Origin: Alphaproteobacteria bacterium
GTDB lineage: Bacteria > Pseudomonadota > Alphaproteobacteria > UBA828
Length of the DNA: 64,000 nucleotides
Direction of reading: 5' to 3'
Assembly (NCBI GenBank): GCA_022820945.1
Contig: JAJEEP010000049.1
Coordinates: 1-64,000 of the forward strand
Shown here: positions 1 through 6,876 of the stretch, piece by piece
Layout of the letters: each line of letters opens with the position of its first letter
How positions within the stretch are numbered: position 1 is the first letter of the stretch
Program-made: the position numbers and the translations under genes
Notes under the pieces: generated by a model
What the model was told of the DNA's origin: nothing
The model's input: only the letters and a program-made list of their open reading frames with translations
The model's database searches: none

Positions 1-138
1 CCCGATCGCGGCCGAAACCAACTACAGAATCATGCCCTCGTCACCGAACCAACAGCGTCGGCGCTCAACCGTCTGCCGAAAACAGCCTCACGCGCTGGAA
101 AACCGGCGAATAAGCGCGCCTCTTCACCGGCGTCAACA
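1..138. other. Left edge, no gene recognised
   Basis: No frame here gives a recognisable protein. A minus-strand frame ending with TGA at 30-32 reads about 35 plausible residues but is too short and has no start in the window, so I do not call it. The stretch leads into a palindromic repeat and then an insertion sequence. Confidence 0.4.
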
Positions 139-204
139 GGCTTGTCCCGGCCATCCACGTCTCGCCGCCACACCTGGTTGACATGGGATGCCCGGACTAA
201 GTCC
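139..204 (+). repeat. Palindromic intergenic repeat, copy 1, cut by the IS
   Basis: This is a partial copy of the element seen complete at 3071-3160 and again at 1463-1538. It carries the GGCTTG..CCCGGCCATCCAC segment and the left arm ATGCCCGGA (188-196), loop CTAAG and only TCC of the right arm. The rest of the right arm is missing exactly where the insertion sequence begins at 205. Confidence 0.7.
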
Positions 205-1461
205 ATTGCTGTCCGGTTTAGATTTTGGCAAAGGGGATTTGGAGTTGGTCATGGGTTTGTGGCGCCTCGGGCGGTGGTTCGAAGAGGTCGGTGAGGGCCC
301 GGCGTTGGAAGGTCGTCTTGGCGATGAGGCGGGCGATGGCCTGGAGGCCGAGCCCGGTTCCGGTTCCGATCTGTGCGAGCCGCAGCAGCAGGTAGGCGAT
401 CAGCGCGGTGACGATCTGGATGCGTACGGCATTTTCGCTGGTGCCGAGGAAATGCCGGATCTTCAGGTTCTGCTTGATCCACTTGAAGAACAGCTCGATC
501 TGCCAGCGCTGCTTGTAGAGCGCCGCGATCTCTTCGGCCGGAGCATTGAGGTCGTTGCTGACCAGCGTGATCTCCCTGCCGCTGTCGATGCGCACGTCGA
601 CCAGACGCACCGGCTTGTCAAAGGGGTTCTGGCGGCTCGCCGCCAGGCGCTTCGACAGCAAGGCCACGCGGTCGGCCACGACCGGGCCGTCCGGCTTGAC
701 CGGGCGGGTCTCGATCAGGCTTGTGGGCGAGTTCTTCTTCAGGCGGGTGACGAAGCGGCTCCCCTCGGCATCGAGGGCTGCCCAGAAGGCGAAGTCGTAA
801 TAGCCCTTGTCGAAGACGTAGGTCGCGCCGGGCTCGATGGGGAAGCGCTTGGCCGGCGTGATGTCGTTGACCCTGACCGAGGTCACGGCGAAGCAAACGG
901 GCGCCTCCGCGTCCGGATCGTAGACCACGTGCAGCTTGACGGCGCCGTCGGCCTCCCAGCTCTCGATCCGTTTGCCGACCAGGACCCGGGTCGCGTCGAC
1001 GAGGCGCAGCATCTCCCGCCCGCGCCGGCCCGCAGATGCGCCCAGCTGGGCGACCAGGGCCTCGAGCACATCCTCGAACAGGGCCGCCGGACGTACCCGG
1101 TTGGCATCCGCGAGCGTAGACCGCCGCACCGGCGCCAGACCCAGATGGGCGTGGATGCCCGGAAAGCGCTCCAGCGCACCGACCGCCTCGCGCAGCGAGC
1201 GCGAGCCCGACAGCTGGGCGAACACCATCGCCTGGAGCTGGGCCCACGACGAAAGACGCCGGACCCGGTAGTCCGCACCGTGGCGGTCTGCCAGCTTGTC
1301 GAAGCGCCAGCGCGGAAACGCCTTCATCAGTCCGCCGAAAATCGTATCCTGGTAGGGCATGGCTTGGGCTCCAATCCGAGCTTCGATTCGACAGGTCTTG
1401 CGAAAACCCAGTTGAATCCAAGCCATGCACCTTGTCCACCCAAGCTAAACCGGACAGCAGT
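205..1461 (-). mobile_element. IS4-family insertion sequence
   Basis: The element is about 1257 bp, bounded by 17-bp terminal inverted repeats. The left end 205-221 and the reverse complement of the right end 1445-1461 agree at 16 of 17 positions and share TGCTGTCCGGTTTAG. It holds one transposase gene whose stop codon lies inside the left inverted repeat. I cannot see a clean target duplication. Both flanks are copies of the same palindromic repeat family, one truncated at each junction, so insertion into a repeat or a later deletion is likely. The transposase frame is intact, so the copy may still be active. Confidence 0.85.
218..1360 (-). CDS. IS4-family transposase with DUF4372-type N-terminus
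   Basis: This is a DDE transposase of 380 residues from the ATG at 1360. That start begins MPYQDTIFGG, as in IS4-group proteins carrying a DUF4372-type N-terminal domain; a longer upstream frame exists but looks like leader sequence. Acidic residues fit the RNase H-fold catalytic triad: D122 (LRLVDATR), D184 (YVFDKGYYD) and E288 in the IS4 signature Y281-x2-R284-x3-E288-x6-K295. The N-terminal 100 residues would bind the ends. Length and frame are complete, with no frameshift. The TAA stop overlaps the left inverted repeat. Family assignment is from the YREK motif and is firm; the exact IS name is unknown. Confidence 0.9.
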   Translation of the reverse strand: MPYQDTIFGGLMKAFPRWRFDKLADRHGADYRVRRLSSWAQLQAMVFAQLSGSRSLREAVGALERFPGIHAHLGLAPVRRSTLADANRVRPAALFEDVLEALVAQLGASAGRRGREMLRLVDATRVLVGKRIESWEADGAVKLHVVYDPDAEAPVCFAVTSVRVNDITPAKRFPIEPGATYVFDKGYYDFAFWAALDAEGSRFVTRLKKNSPTSLIETRPVKPDGPVVADRVALLSKRLAASRQNPFDKPVRLVDVRIDSGREITLVSNDLNAPAEEIAALYKQRWQIELFFKWIKQNLKIRHFLGTSENAVRIQIVTALIAYLLLRLAQIGTGTGLGLQAIARLIAKTTFQRRALTDLFEPPPEAPQTHDQLQIPFAKI

Positions 1462-1462
1462 G

Positions 1463-1538
1463 GGCTTGACCCGGCCATCCACGTCGTGCCGCCGCACCGA
1501 GTCGATATGGATGCGCGGATCAAGTCCGCGCATGACGG
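1463..1538 (+). repeat. Palindromic intergenic repeat, copy 2
   Basis: This copy starts just after the right end of the IS. The first hairpin is incomplete, but the last hairpin is intact: ATGCGCGGA (1511-1519), loop TCAAG, TCCGCGCAT (1525-1533). Compared with the copy at 3133-3155 (ATGCCCGGA / TCCGGGCAT), a C-to-G change in one arm is matched by a G-to-C change in the other. The repeat ends about 10 bases before the start codon of the next gene. Confidence 0.75.
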
Positions 1539-1547
1539 TTTAAGGAC

Positions 1548-2708
1548 GTGAGTGAAAGCGCCGAAGGGCCGCTTGCGGGCCTCCTGGTGGTCTCGGTCGA
1601 GCAGGCCGTGGCCGCGCCGTTCGCCACCATGCGCCTCGCGGACGCGGGCGCGCGCGTCATCAAGGTGGAGCGGGCGGAGGGCGACTTCGCCCGCTTCTAC
1701 GACCGCCACGTGGGCGGCGAGTGCGCCTGGTTCGTCTGGCTCAACCGGGGCAAGGAATCCGTCGTCCTCGACATCAAGGACGCGGACGACAACGCCCTGC
1801 TGCAGCGCATCGTCGCGCGCGCCGACGTGTTCGTGCAGAACCTCGCGCCCGGCGCGGCGGCGCGCGCGGGCTTCGATTCGGACGCGCTCAGGCGCCGGCA
1901 TCCGCGCCTTATCACCTGCGACATCAGCGGCTACGGCGAGAGCGGCCCCTACGCCGCGATGAAGGCCTACGACTTCCTCATCCAGTGCGAATCGGGGATC
2001 GCGTCGGTCACCGGCACGCCCGAGTCCGCGAGCCGGGTCGGGGTCTCGGTCTGCGACATCGGGGCGGGACTCAACGCCTACGGCGCGATCCTGGAGGCGG
2101 TGATCGGCCGCGCGCGCACCGGCCGGGGCACCGGCATCAGGGTCTCGCTCTTCGACGGCATGGCGGACTGGATGACCGTGCCGCTGCTGCATCTGGAGCA
2201 CGGCGGCAAGGCGCCCGCGCGCACCGGCCTCAGCCACGCCATGATCGCGCCCTACGGCGCCTATCCCGTGGGCTGCGGCGGGCAGATGGTGATCGCGATC
2301 CAGAACGAGCGCGAGTGGGCGCGCTTCTGCGAGGCGATCCTGGGCGATGCGGCGCTTAGCGTCGATGCGCGCTTCGCCGGCCACCCGGCCCGGCTCCGGA
2401 ACAAGCCGGAGATGGACGCGCTGATCGTCGCGGTCTTCAGCCGCCACGACATGGAGTCGCTCGCGGCGGCGTTGCGCGAGGCGGGCATCGCCTTCGGCCG
2501 GCTCAACGACGTCGCGGGCTTGTCCGCGCATCCGCAGCTCCGCCGGGCAGCCGTGGAGACGGCCGCCGGCACGGTCGAGATCGTCGCACCCCCCGCCCGC
2601 CACGGCGACGGCGCGGACGCCGCCCGCCCCCTCCGCCCCGTCCCCGCTCTCGGGGAGCAGAGCGAGGCGATACGGGGGGAGTTTGGTTCCGGGTCCGGCG
2701 GCAACTGA
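1548..2708 (+). CDS. Family III (CaiB/BaiF) CoA-transferase
   Basis: Enzymes of this family move CoA between carboxylic acids through aspartyl-CoA and enzyme-bound anhydride intermediates; they act in the cytoplasm. The 386-residue protein has the family N-terminus (LADAGARVIKVER, about 30-42), the GYGESGPY segment near 129-136, and an aspartate at 170 (VCDIGAG) at the position of the catalytic Asp169 of formyl-CoA transferase. Length is normal. The start is GTG at 1548; AAGGA lies only a base or two upstream, an unusually short spacing, so the true start may differ slightly. The gene stands alone behind an IS and a repeat, with a small exported protein 15 bases downstream. The acyl substrate cannot be told from sequence. 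Confidence 0.85.
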   Translation: MSESAEGPLAGLLVVSVEQAVAAPFATMRLADAGARVIKVERAEGDFARFYDRHVGGECAWFVWLNRGKESVVLDIKDADDNALLQRIVARADVFVQNLAPGAAARAGFDSDALRRRHPRLITCDISGYGESGPYAAMKAYDFLIQCESGIASVTGTPESASRVGVSVCDIGAGLNAYGAILEAVIGRARTGRGTGIRVSLFDGMADWMTVPLLHLEHGGKAPARTGLSHAMIAPYGAYPVGCGGQMVIAIQNEREWARFCEAILGDAALSVDARFAGHPARLRNKPEMDALIVAVFSRHDMESLAAALREAGIAFGRLNDVAGLSAHPQLRRAAVETAAGTVEIVAPPARHGDGADAARPLRPVPALGEQSEAIRGEFGSGSGGN

Positions 2709-2723
2709 TTGAAGGAGAGTCGA

Positions 2724-3041
2724 ATGAGGTTCGCTCTGTTGACGCTGGCCGTTATCCCGCTGTGCCTGGGCTCGGCTCTTGCCTGCGACGATCACGTTGG
2801 GACTTGCGAGATTGAGAATTGGCGGTGGCAGAACGCGATGGGAATGCTATCCATCGAAGCCAGCACGACTTGCGATACGGGCATGGCTCACATCCGCTTA
2901 TACGAGGATAGCGGTGCCGAACCACGCTTCCTGGGCGTTGCGCAGGGCATTATTCAGGGTCACGCGCTGACAGCGTTGGCCACCGATATAGACAAACCCC
3001 AGTCGCTAACGATCAAGTACAGCATCGATCCTGACTTCTGA
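2724..3041 (+). CDS. Small exported protein of unknown function
   Basis: The product is 105 residues from the ATG at 2724, preceded by AAGGAG at 2711-2716. It begins with a clear Sec signal peptide (MRFALLTLAVIPLCLGSALA, residues 1-20) with likely cleavage before Cys21. The mature part is about 85 residues with three cysteines: two in CDDHVGTC (C21, C28) and one in TTCDTG. It ends in a beta-rich sequence (SLTIKYSIDPDF). A lipobox is not convincing, so a soluble periplasmic or secreted protein is more likely than a lipoprotein. It follows the CoA-transferase by 15 bases and may share its transcript. I recognise no named family. Confidence 0.7.
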   Translation: MRFALLTLAVIPLCLGSALACDDHVGTCEIENWRWQNAMGMLSIEASTTCDTGMAHIRLYEDSGAEPRFLGVAQGIIQGHALTALATDIDKPQSLTIKYSIDPDF

Positions 3042-3070
3042 GCGGGAGACGGGCGCGAACCCACCCTCTC

Positions 3071-3160
3071 GTCATGGCCGGACTGGTTCCGGCCATCCAC
3101 GAAGGCGCACGGAGTGCGCCTTGAGCCACGAGATGCCCGGATCAAGTCCGGGCATGACGG
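3071..3160 (+). repeat. Palindromic intergenic repeat, complete triple-hairpin copy
   Basis: Three perfect hairpins follow one another. The first is 3074-3096, stem ATGGCCGGA with loop CTGGT. The second is 3102-3122, stem AAGGCGCA with loop CGGAG. The third is 3133-3155, stem ATGCCCGGA with loop TCAAG. The outer two have 9-bp stems, the middle one 8 bp, and every loop is 5 nt. Related copies flank the IS at 139-204 and 1463-1538. It lies between converging genes and could act as a transcription stop or be a REP-like mobile remnant. Confidence 0.8.
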
Positions 3161-3227
3161 TATGGGGGTGTGGATTTGACCAGAACACACCCCGAATCAA
3201 CGGTTTACGACCTTTGGATACGGGCCA

Positions 3228-3656
3228 CTACACATCCCGGACGAGGAAGACGGCGCCGGGCGTGCGGAACCCCATGCGCTCGTAGAATCCGGCGGCGCTG
3301 AGCCAGGAGGCCACGACGATGTTCTGGCCGCCGCGCGCCCGCGTGCGCCGCACCAGTTCGCCGATCATCCGGCGCCCGATGTGCCGCCGCTCGGCGCCGG
3401 GCGCGACGGCCATGTAGCTGACGAAGCCGGTGAACCCGTCGAAGACCGACAGCGTGACGCCGACGATGGCGCCGTCCTCCTCGGCGACGAGGTAATCGGC
3501 ATTGGCCGTCTCCAGAGTCGCCGCGAGCCGCTGCTGCAGCCCTTCGGCGGCGCAGAGCCCCTGCTCGACCAGGATGCGGCAGGCGGAGTCCAGATCGTCG
3601 CGGGTCATGGTGCGGACGACCCTCGATTCGCCGGACGCCTGGCTTGCACTCGGCAT
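3228..3656 (-). CDS. GNAT-family N-acetyltransferase
   Basis: This is a 142-residue GCN5-related acetyltransferase. The fold order is visible: N-terminal helix region VRTMTRDDLDSACRIL, central strands (DYLVAEEDGAIVGVTLS), then motif A, MAVAPGAERRHIGRRMI. There R-R-H-I-G-R corresponds to the Q/R-x-x-G-x-G/A pyrophosphate loop that binds acetyl-CoA. The C-terminal motif B region is SAAGFYERMGFRTPG, with the usual YE..GF signature. The size is that of a minimal GNAT domain. The start is ATG at 3656. It stands alone on the minus strand with a repeat-rich spacer upstream. The acceptor substrate is unknown. Confidence 0.85.
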   Translation of the reverse strand: MPSASQASGESRVVRTMTRDDLDSACRILVEQGLCAAEGLQQRLAATLETANADYLVAEEDGAIVGVTLSVFDGFTGFVSYMAVAPGAERRHIGRRMIGELVRRTRARGGQNIVVASWLSAAGFYERMGFRTPGAVFLVRDV

Positions 3657-3752
3657 CGTGCCCTCCCTGCTTCGCGACCGGCTCCCGCCGCTCCGTGTTT
3701 ACGCCGCGCAGTCGGTCGGCCTCAGCCATCCCCCGCGCGTGACCCGTCAAGG

Positions 3753-3808
3753 CCCCAGACCATGGTGCGGTGCACGGGGCGCGGTTGCTGCGTCAGGATG
3801 GCGCCATG
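3753..3808 (+). repeat. Dispersed 56-bp repeat C, copy 1
   Basis: This matches 62646-62701 in the same orientation at roughly three quarters of positions. A 20-base identical core, GACCATGGTGCGGTGCACGG, lies at 3758-3777, and an identical GCGTCAGG follows downstream. The core contains the dyad GTGC-GGT-GCAC. Both copies are intergenic and each lies near a GGGAT-type repeat. Confidence 0.7.
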
Positions 3809-3940
3809 TGCCCATTACCTTCCCGCGCGCGTTACCGCGCGACGCCGTGCGAGAGCGAGCGGGTCACCGCAAACAAGATGGATGCGCGGGCCTCTGTTTT
3901 CGCGCGCACGACACTGCGCGCGTGCGCGACCGCGACGTCG

Positions 3941-4020
3941 CCACCTCGGTCCACCTTGGTCCACCTTGGTCCACCTTGGACCACCTTGGGCCACCTTGGT
4001 CCGGCTTAGGCCGGAATAGG
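3941..4020 (+). repeat. Tandem array of a 10-bp unit
   Basis: Eight consecutive 10-bp blocks start at 3941. Five blocks are CCACCTTGG plus one variable base (3951-4000), preceded by CCACCTCGGT and followed by two decayed blocks (CCGGCTTAGG, CCGGAATAGG). The unit has no internal dyad and there are no spacers, so this is a microsatellite-like array and not CRISPR. The period is close to one helical turn. Confidence 0.9.
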
Positions 4021-4105
4021 CCGCCTGAAATAATTCTTCCCGTCGTTGCAGAGGGCCGGGCGGGCGCGAGGCTGCTCTCGTGGGCACGACCCTTCAGGTG
4101 TGCGG

Positions 4106-4331
4106 GACTCTTTGATTGCGCGCTCGCGACTCTTCGGGCGTGAGCGACACCTCCCACCTATCCCACCTATCCCGCCTGATCCCGGCGTATCTCGCGATTT
4201 TGGGTGTAGTTCCGTCCCATCGCGCCGGGGAAACGGTTCGGGAGGCCAGGGCGAGACTCTTGATTGCGCGCTACCCTTCGGGCGCGGAAGACTCTCGATT
4301 GTGCGCTCGCGACCCTTCGGGCGCGAGCGAC
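4106..4331 (-). repeat. Three hairpin repeats at the 3' side of rpmE
   Basis: Three copies of a segment of about 40 bp, of the form GACTCT..GATTG.GCGCT followed by C.CTTCGGGCG, lie at about 4106-4147, 4254-4292 and 4291-4331. The copy nearest rpmE folds as CGCTCGCG (4304-4311), loop of 10, CGCGAGCG (4322-4329). The first copy folds the same way with one G-T pair (4121-4146). The middle copy has lost part of the stem. No T-run follows, so termination by this structure is uncertain. Confidence 0.6.
4149..4235 (+). repeat. GGGAT/ATCCC-rich dispersed repeat B, copy 1
   Basis: The core ATCCCGCCTGATCCCGGCG is shared with the reverse strand of 31185-31262, and the neighbouring ATCCCACC blocks and the TCCCAT end also align. 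Weaker relatives lie at 36478-36530 and 62783-62835. All are intergenic. Confidence 0.55.
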
Positions 4332-4556
4332 CTAGTTCAGGCCGAAGTCGCCGAAGCGCTTGTTGAAGCGCGAGACCTGGCCGCCGCGGTCGACGAGGCG
4401 CTGGGCGCCGCCGGTCCAGACCGGGTGCGAGAGCGGGTCGATGTCGAGGGTCAGCGTGTCGCCCGCCTTGCCCCACGTGGAGCGCGTGGTAAACGTGCTG
4501 CCGTCGGTCCGAACCACGGTGATCTCGTGATAGTCGGGATGAATGTCTTTCTTCAT
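4332..4556 (-). CDS. rpmE: 50S ribosomal protein L31, zinc-free form
   Basis: This is a 74-residue large-subunit ribosomal protein. It starts at the ATG at 4556 with [10 protein letters not shown] and shows the family landmarks [23 protein letters not shown] and VSRFNKRFG near the C-terminus. The CxxC zinc-binding cysteines of the C+ form are absent, so it is a C- type L31, the usual form in Alphaproteobacteria. It is monocistronic on the minus strand. A sigma-70-like promoter lies at 4582-4610, and a small hairpin (CCGCT-TGCCG-AGCGG, 4565-4579) sits in the leader. Hairpin repeats follow its stop codon directly. Confidence 0.97.
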   Translation of the reverse strand: MKKDIHPDYHEITVVRTDGSTFTTRSTWGKAGDTLTLDIDPLSHPVWTGGAQRLVDRGGQVSRFNKRFGDFGLN

Positions 4557-4581
4557 GGCGGGCCCCGCTTGCCGAGCGGCT

Positions 4582-4610
4582 TTCATATAGTTGAGGGGCG
4601 GAAGGTGCAA
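4582..4610 (-). promoter_or_regulatory. Likely sigma-70 promoter of rpmE
   Basis: On the minus strand TTGCAC (4610-4605) and TATGAA (4587-4582) are 17 bases apart. TATATG two bases upstream is an alternative -10. The position, about 25-55 bases before the start codon, suits a short leader. Confidence 0.45.
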
Positions 4611-4843
4611 GCGGCGATGTGTATTGGCGGGGTACCCACCTCCCCCTGTCCCCCAACTTGTTCATTTCCCTCAGGCGCCGGGCGCTCGCTCCGCTCGCTT
4701 GGCTACGCGCATTCGCGCGCGGCGCAGTCGCGCCGTCCGGGCCTGCGGCCCGGAGGACTGGAGCCTCGCGCCGAGTTGCCACACTACCCAAGTCTTGGCG
4801 CGCGGGTACCATCGTGCCGCCAGCAGCGTTGGGGGCGGCAGCG

Positions 4844-6706
4844 GTGAGCATCTTCGGATCGGAAGCGAGGCGGCGGCGCACGGGCGATCCGCCGGCATCG
4901 TCCGCCCGGCCGCCCCGCGGCGAGATCCGCCGCATCCGCTACCTGTTCCGCTTCCTCCGGCCGTACCGCGGGGTGATCGTGGCGGCGGTCTTCGCGCTTT
5001 GCATCAGCGCCGCGGCGGTGCTCGCGATGGGCCAGGGGCTCCGGGTCCTGATCGACGACGGCCTCGGCAAGGAGGAGGTCTCGCGGCTCCACGAGGCGCT
5101 GATCTACATGGCGGGCATGGTGGTGCTGCTGGCGGGCGGCTCCTTCGCGCGCTTCTACCTCGTCTCCTGGCTCGGCGAGCGGGTGATTGCCGACATCAGG
5201 CGGGCGGTGTTCCGCCGCCTGGTGGGGCTGAGCCCGGCCTTCTTCGAGATCAACAAGGTGGGCGAGCTGCTGTCGCGCATCACCACCGACACCACCCTGC
5301 TGCAGACCGTGATCGGCCAGCAGGCGTCGTCGGCGCTGCGCAACCTGCTGCTCTTCCTCGGCGCGAGCGCGATGCTGGTGGTGACGAGCCCGACGCTCAC
5401 CGGCTTCGTGGTGCTGATGGTGCCCGTAGTGGTGATCCCCATCGTGGTGCTGGGCCGGCGCGTGCGGCGCTACTCCCGCCTCGCCCAGGACCGCGTGGGC
5501 GACGTGGGCGGCCACATGGAGGAGGCGCTCGGCGGCATCCGCACCGTGCAGGCGTTCGGGCAGGAGGAGCGCAGCGGCGAGCGCTTCGGCGACCACGTGG
5601 AGGCGGCGTTCCGTGCGGCGCTCCGCCGCGTGCAGGCGCGGGCAATGCTCACGGCGATCGTCATCCTGCTGGTCTTCTGCGGCGTCGGCCTCGTGCTCTG
5701 GATCGCCGGCACCACGGTGCTCCAGGGCGAGATGACCGGCGGCGAGATGACCGCCTTCATGTTCTACGCCGTGGTGGTCGCGGGCTCGGTGGGCTCGCTC
5801 AGCGAGGTCTACGGCGACATGCAGCATGCCGCCGGCGCCGCCGAGCGGCTGGCCGAGCTGCTGAACGAGGAGCCCGCGTTGGCACCTGCGCCGGCAGTGG
5901 CGGAGCCGTTGCCGGAGCCGCAGCGGGGGGCGGTGGAGCTTGACCGCGCCACCTTCCACTACCCCGCGCGGCCGGACATGCCGGCGCTGGAGGGCTTCTC
6001 GCTCGCCGTGGCGCCGGGCGAGACGGTGGCCCTGGTCGGCCCCTCGGGTGCGGGCAAGTCGACAGTCTTCAACCTCCTGCTGCGCTTCTACGACCCGGAG
6101 GACGGGCGCGTCGCGCTGGACGGAGTCGACCTGCGGGAGGCCTCGCTCGAGGCGGTGCGGCGCTCCTTCGCGCTGGTGCCACAGGACGCTGTGATCTTCG
6201 CCGCGAGCGCGCGGGAGAACATCCACTTCGGCCGGCCCGAGGCGAGCGACGAGGAGGTCCGTGCCGCGGCGGAAGCGGCGGGTGCTGCGGCCTTCCTCGA
6301 CAGCCTGCCGGAGGGCTTCGACACCTTCCTCGGCGAGAAGGGCACCCGGCTCTCGGGCGGGCAGAAGCAGCGCTTGGCACTCGCCCGCGCGGTGCTGCGC
6401 AACCCGGCGGTGCTGCTGCTCGACGAGGCGACCAGCGCGCTGGATGCCGAGAGCGAGCGCGCGGTTCAGGCGGCGCTGGAAAGGCTCATGGCGGGGCGGA
6501 CCACCATCGTCATCGCCCATCGCCTCGCCACCGTGCAGAAGGCGGACCGCATCGTGGTGATGGACGAGGGCCGCGTGGTCGCCGAGGGCACGCACCGGGC
6601 GCTGATGGCGCGGGGCGGGCTCTACGCCCGGCTCGCCGCGCTCCAGTTCAACGACGGCCAGAAAGAGGAGACCGATGCAGAGGCGCCGCGCAGCGCCGCG
6701 GGGTAG
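4844..6706 (+). CDS. MsbA-type ABC exporter (fused permease and ATPase)
   Basis: This is a half-transporter of about 620 residues that would dimerise in the inner membrane and export a hydrophobic or lipid-like substrate. The N-terminal six-helix domain covers about residues 30-330. The ATPase domain follows with Walker A GPSGAGKST (near 399), signature LSGGQKQR (near 503), Walker B VLLLDEATSALD and H-loop IAHRLAT. I chose the GTG at 4844 (VSIFGSEARRRR) because the longer open frame upstream is low-complexity and would add 75 residues unlike the family; the ribosome site is weak. It is divergent from rpmE. Substrate (lipid, drug, peptide) is not deducible. Confidence 0.9.
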   Translation: MSIFGSEARRRRTGDPPASSARPPRGEIRRIRYLFRFLRPYRGVIVAAVFALCISAAAVLAMGQGLRVLIDDGLGKEEVSRLHEALIYMAGMVVLLAGGSFARFYLVSWLGERVIADIRRAVFRRLVGLSPAFFEINKVGELLSRITTDTTLLQTVIGQQASSALRNLLLFLGASAMLVVTSPTLTGFVVLMVPVVVIPIVVLGRRVRRYSRLAQDRVGDVGGHMEEALGGIRTVQAFGQEERSGERFGDHVEAAFRAALRRVQARAMLTAIVILLVFCGVGLVLWIAGTTVLQGEMTGGEMTAFMFYAVVVAGSVGSLSEVYGDMQHAAGAAERLAELLNEEPALAPAPAVAEPLPEPQRGAVELDRATFHYPARPDMPALEGFSLAVAPGETVALVGPSGAGKSTVFNLLLRFYDPEDGRVALDGVDLREASLEAVRRSFALVPQDAVIFAASARENIHFGRPEASDEEVRAAAEAAGAAAFLDSLPEGFDTFLGEKGTRLSGGQKQRLALARAVLRNPAVLLLDEATSALDAESERAVQAALERLMAGRTTIVIAHRLATVQKADRIVVMDEGRVVAEGTHRALMARGGLYARLAALQFNDGQKEETDAEAPRSAAG

Positions 6707-6735
6707 AGCATTTCCGTTTGACACGGAATTGCTCT
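6705..6735 (+). terminator. Strong stem-loop after the ABC exporter
   Basis: AGAGCATTTCCGT (6705-6717), loop TTGAC, ACGGAATTGCTCT (6723-6735) form a 13-bp stem with one mismatch, followed by a pyrimidine stretch ending CTCTTT. It overlaps the last bases of the exporter gene and faces a converging gene, so it probably ends transcription. The following 6760-6860 is GC-rich and self-complementary but has no clear single structure. Confidence 0.6.
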
Positions 6736-6876
6736 CCCTCTTTATCGCTCACGGCAGCCGGCCGTCGCGCGGGCACGCGCGCCTATGGGCGCGGCGGCCG
6801 GCGCCTCCGCGAGGGCGCCGCTTCGCGGCGGGCCGCGGTCGCGGCCTGTCGCGAGTCCGTCAAAGGCGGCCTCGCT

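Larger units (their letters stand above)
3657..4331. other. 675-base gene-free spacer packed with repeats
   Basis: No frame here looks like a real protein. The stretch contains one copy of a dispersed element with a 20-bp invariant core (3753-3808), a 10-bp tandem array (3941-4020), one copy of a GGGAT/ATCCC-rich dispersed repeat (4149-4235) and three copies of a hairpin repeat that runs up to the rpmE stop codon (4106-4331). The promoter of the acetyltransferase gene should lie near its left end. Confidence 0.75.

Noticed and set aside
30-134. A short minus-strand reading at the left edge that could be the C-terminal remnant of a gene cut by the repeat or IS.
   Set aside because: About 35 residues only, no recognisable motif and no start codon in the window.
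188-1543. A 451-codon plus-strand frame across the insertion sequence.
   Set aside because: It is antisense to the intact transposase and reads as low-complexity Arg/Asp/Leu-rich sequence; it is a shadow of GC-rich coding DNA.
3941-4020. CRISPR array.
   Set aside because: The units are 10 bp, directly joined without spacers, and no cas gene is present.
4784-6724. A 646-codon minus-strand frame rich in His and Arg.
   Set aside because: It is antisense to the ABC exporter, whose Walker and signature motifs prove the plus-strand frame.
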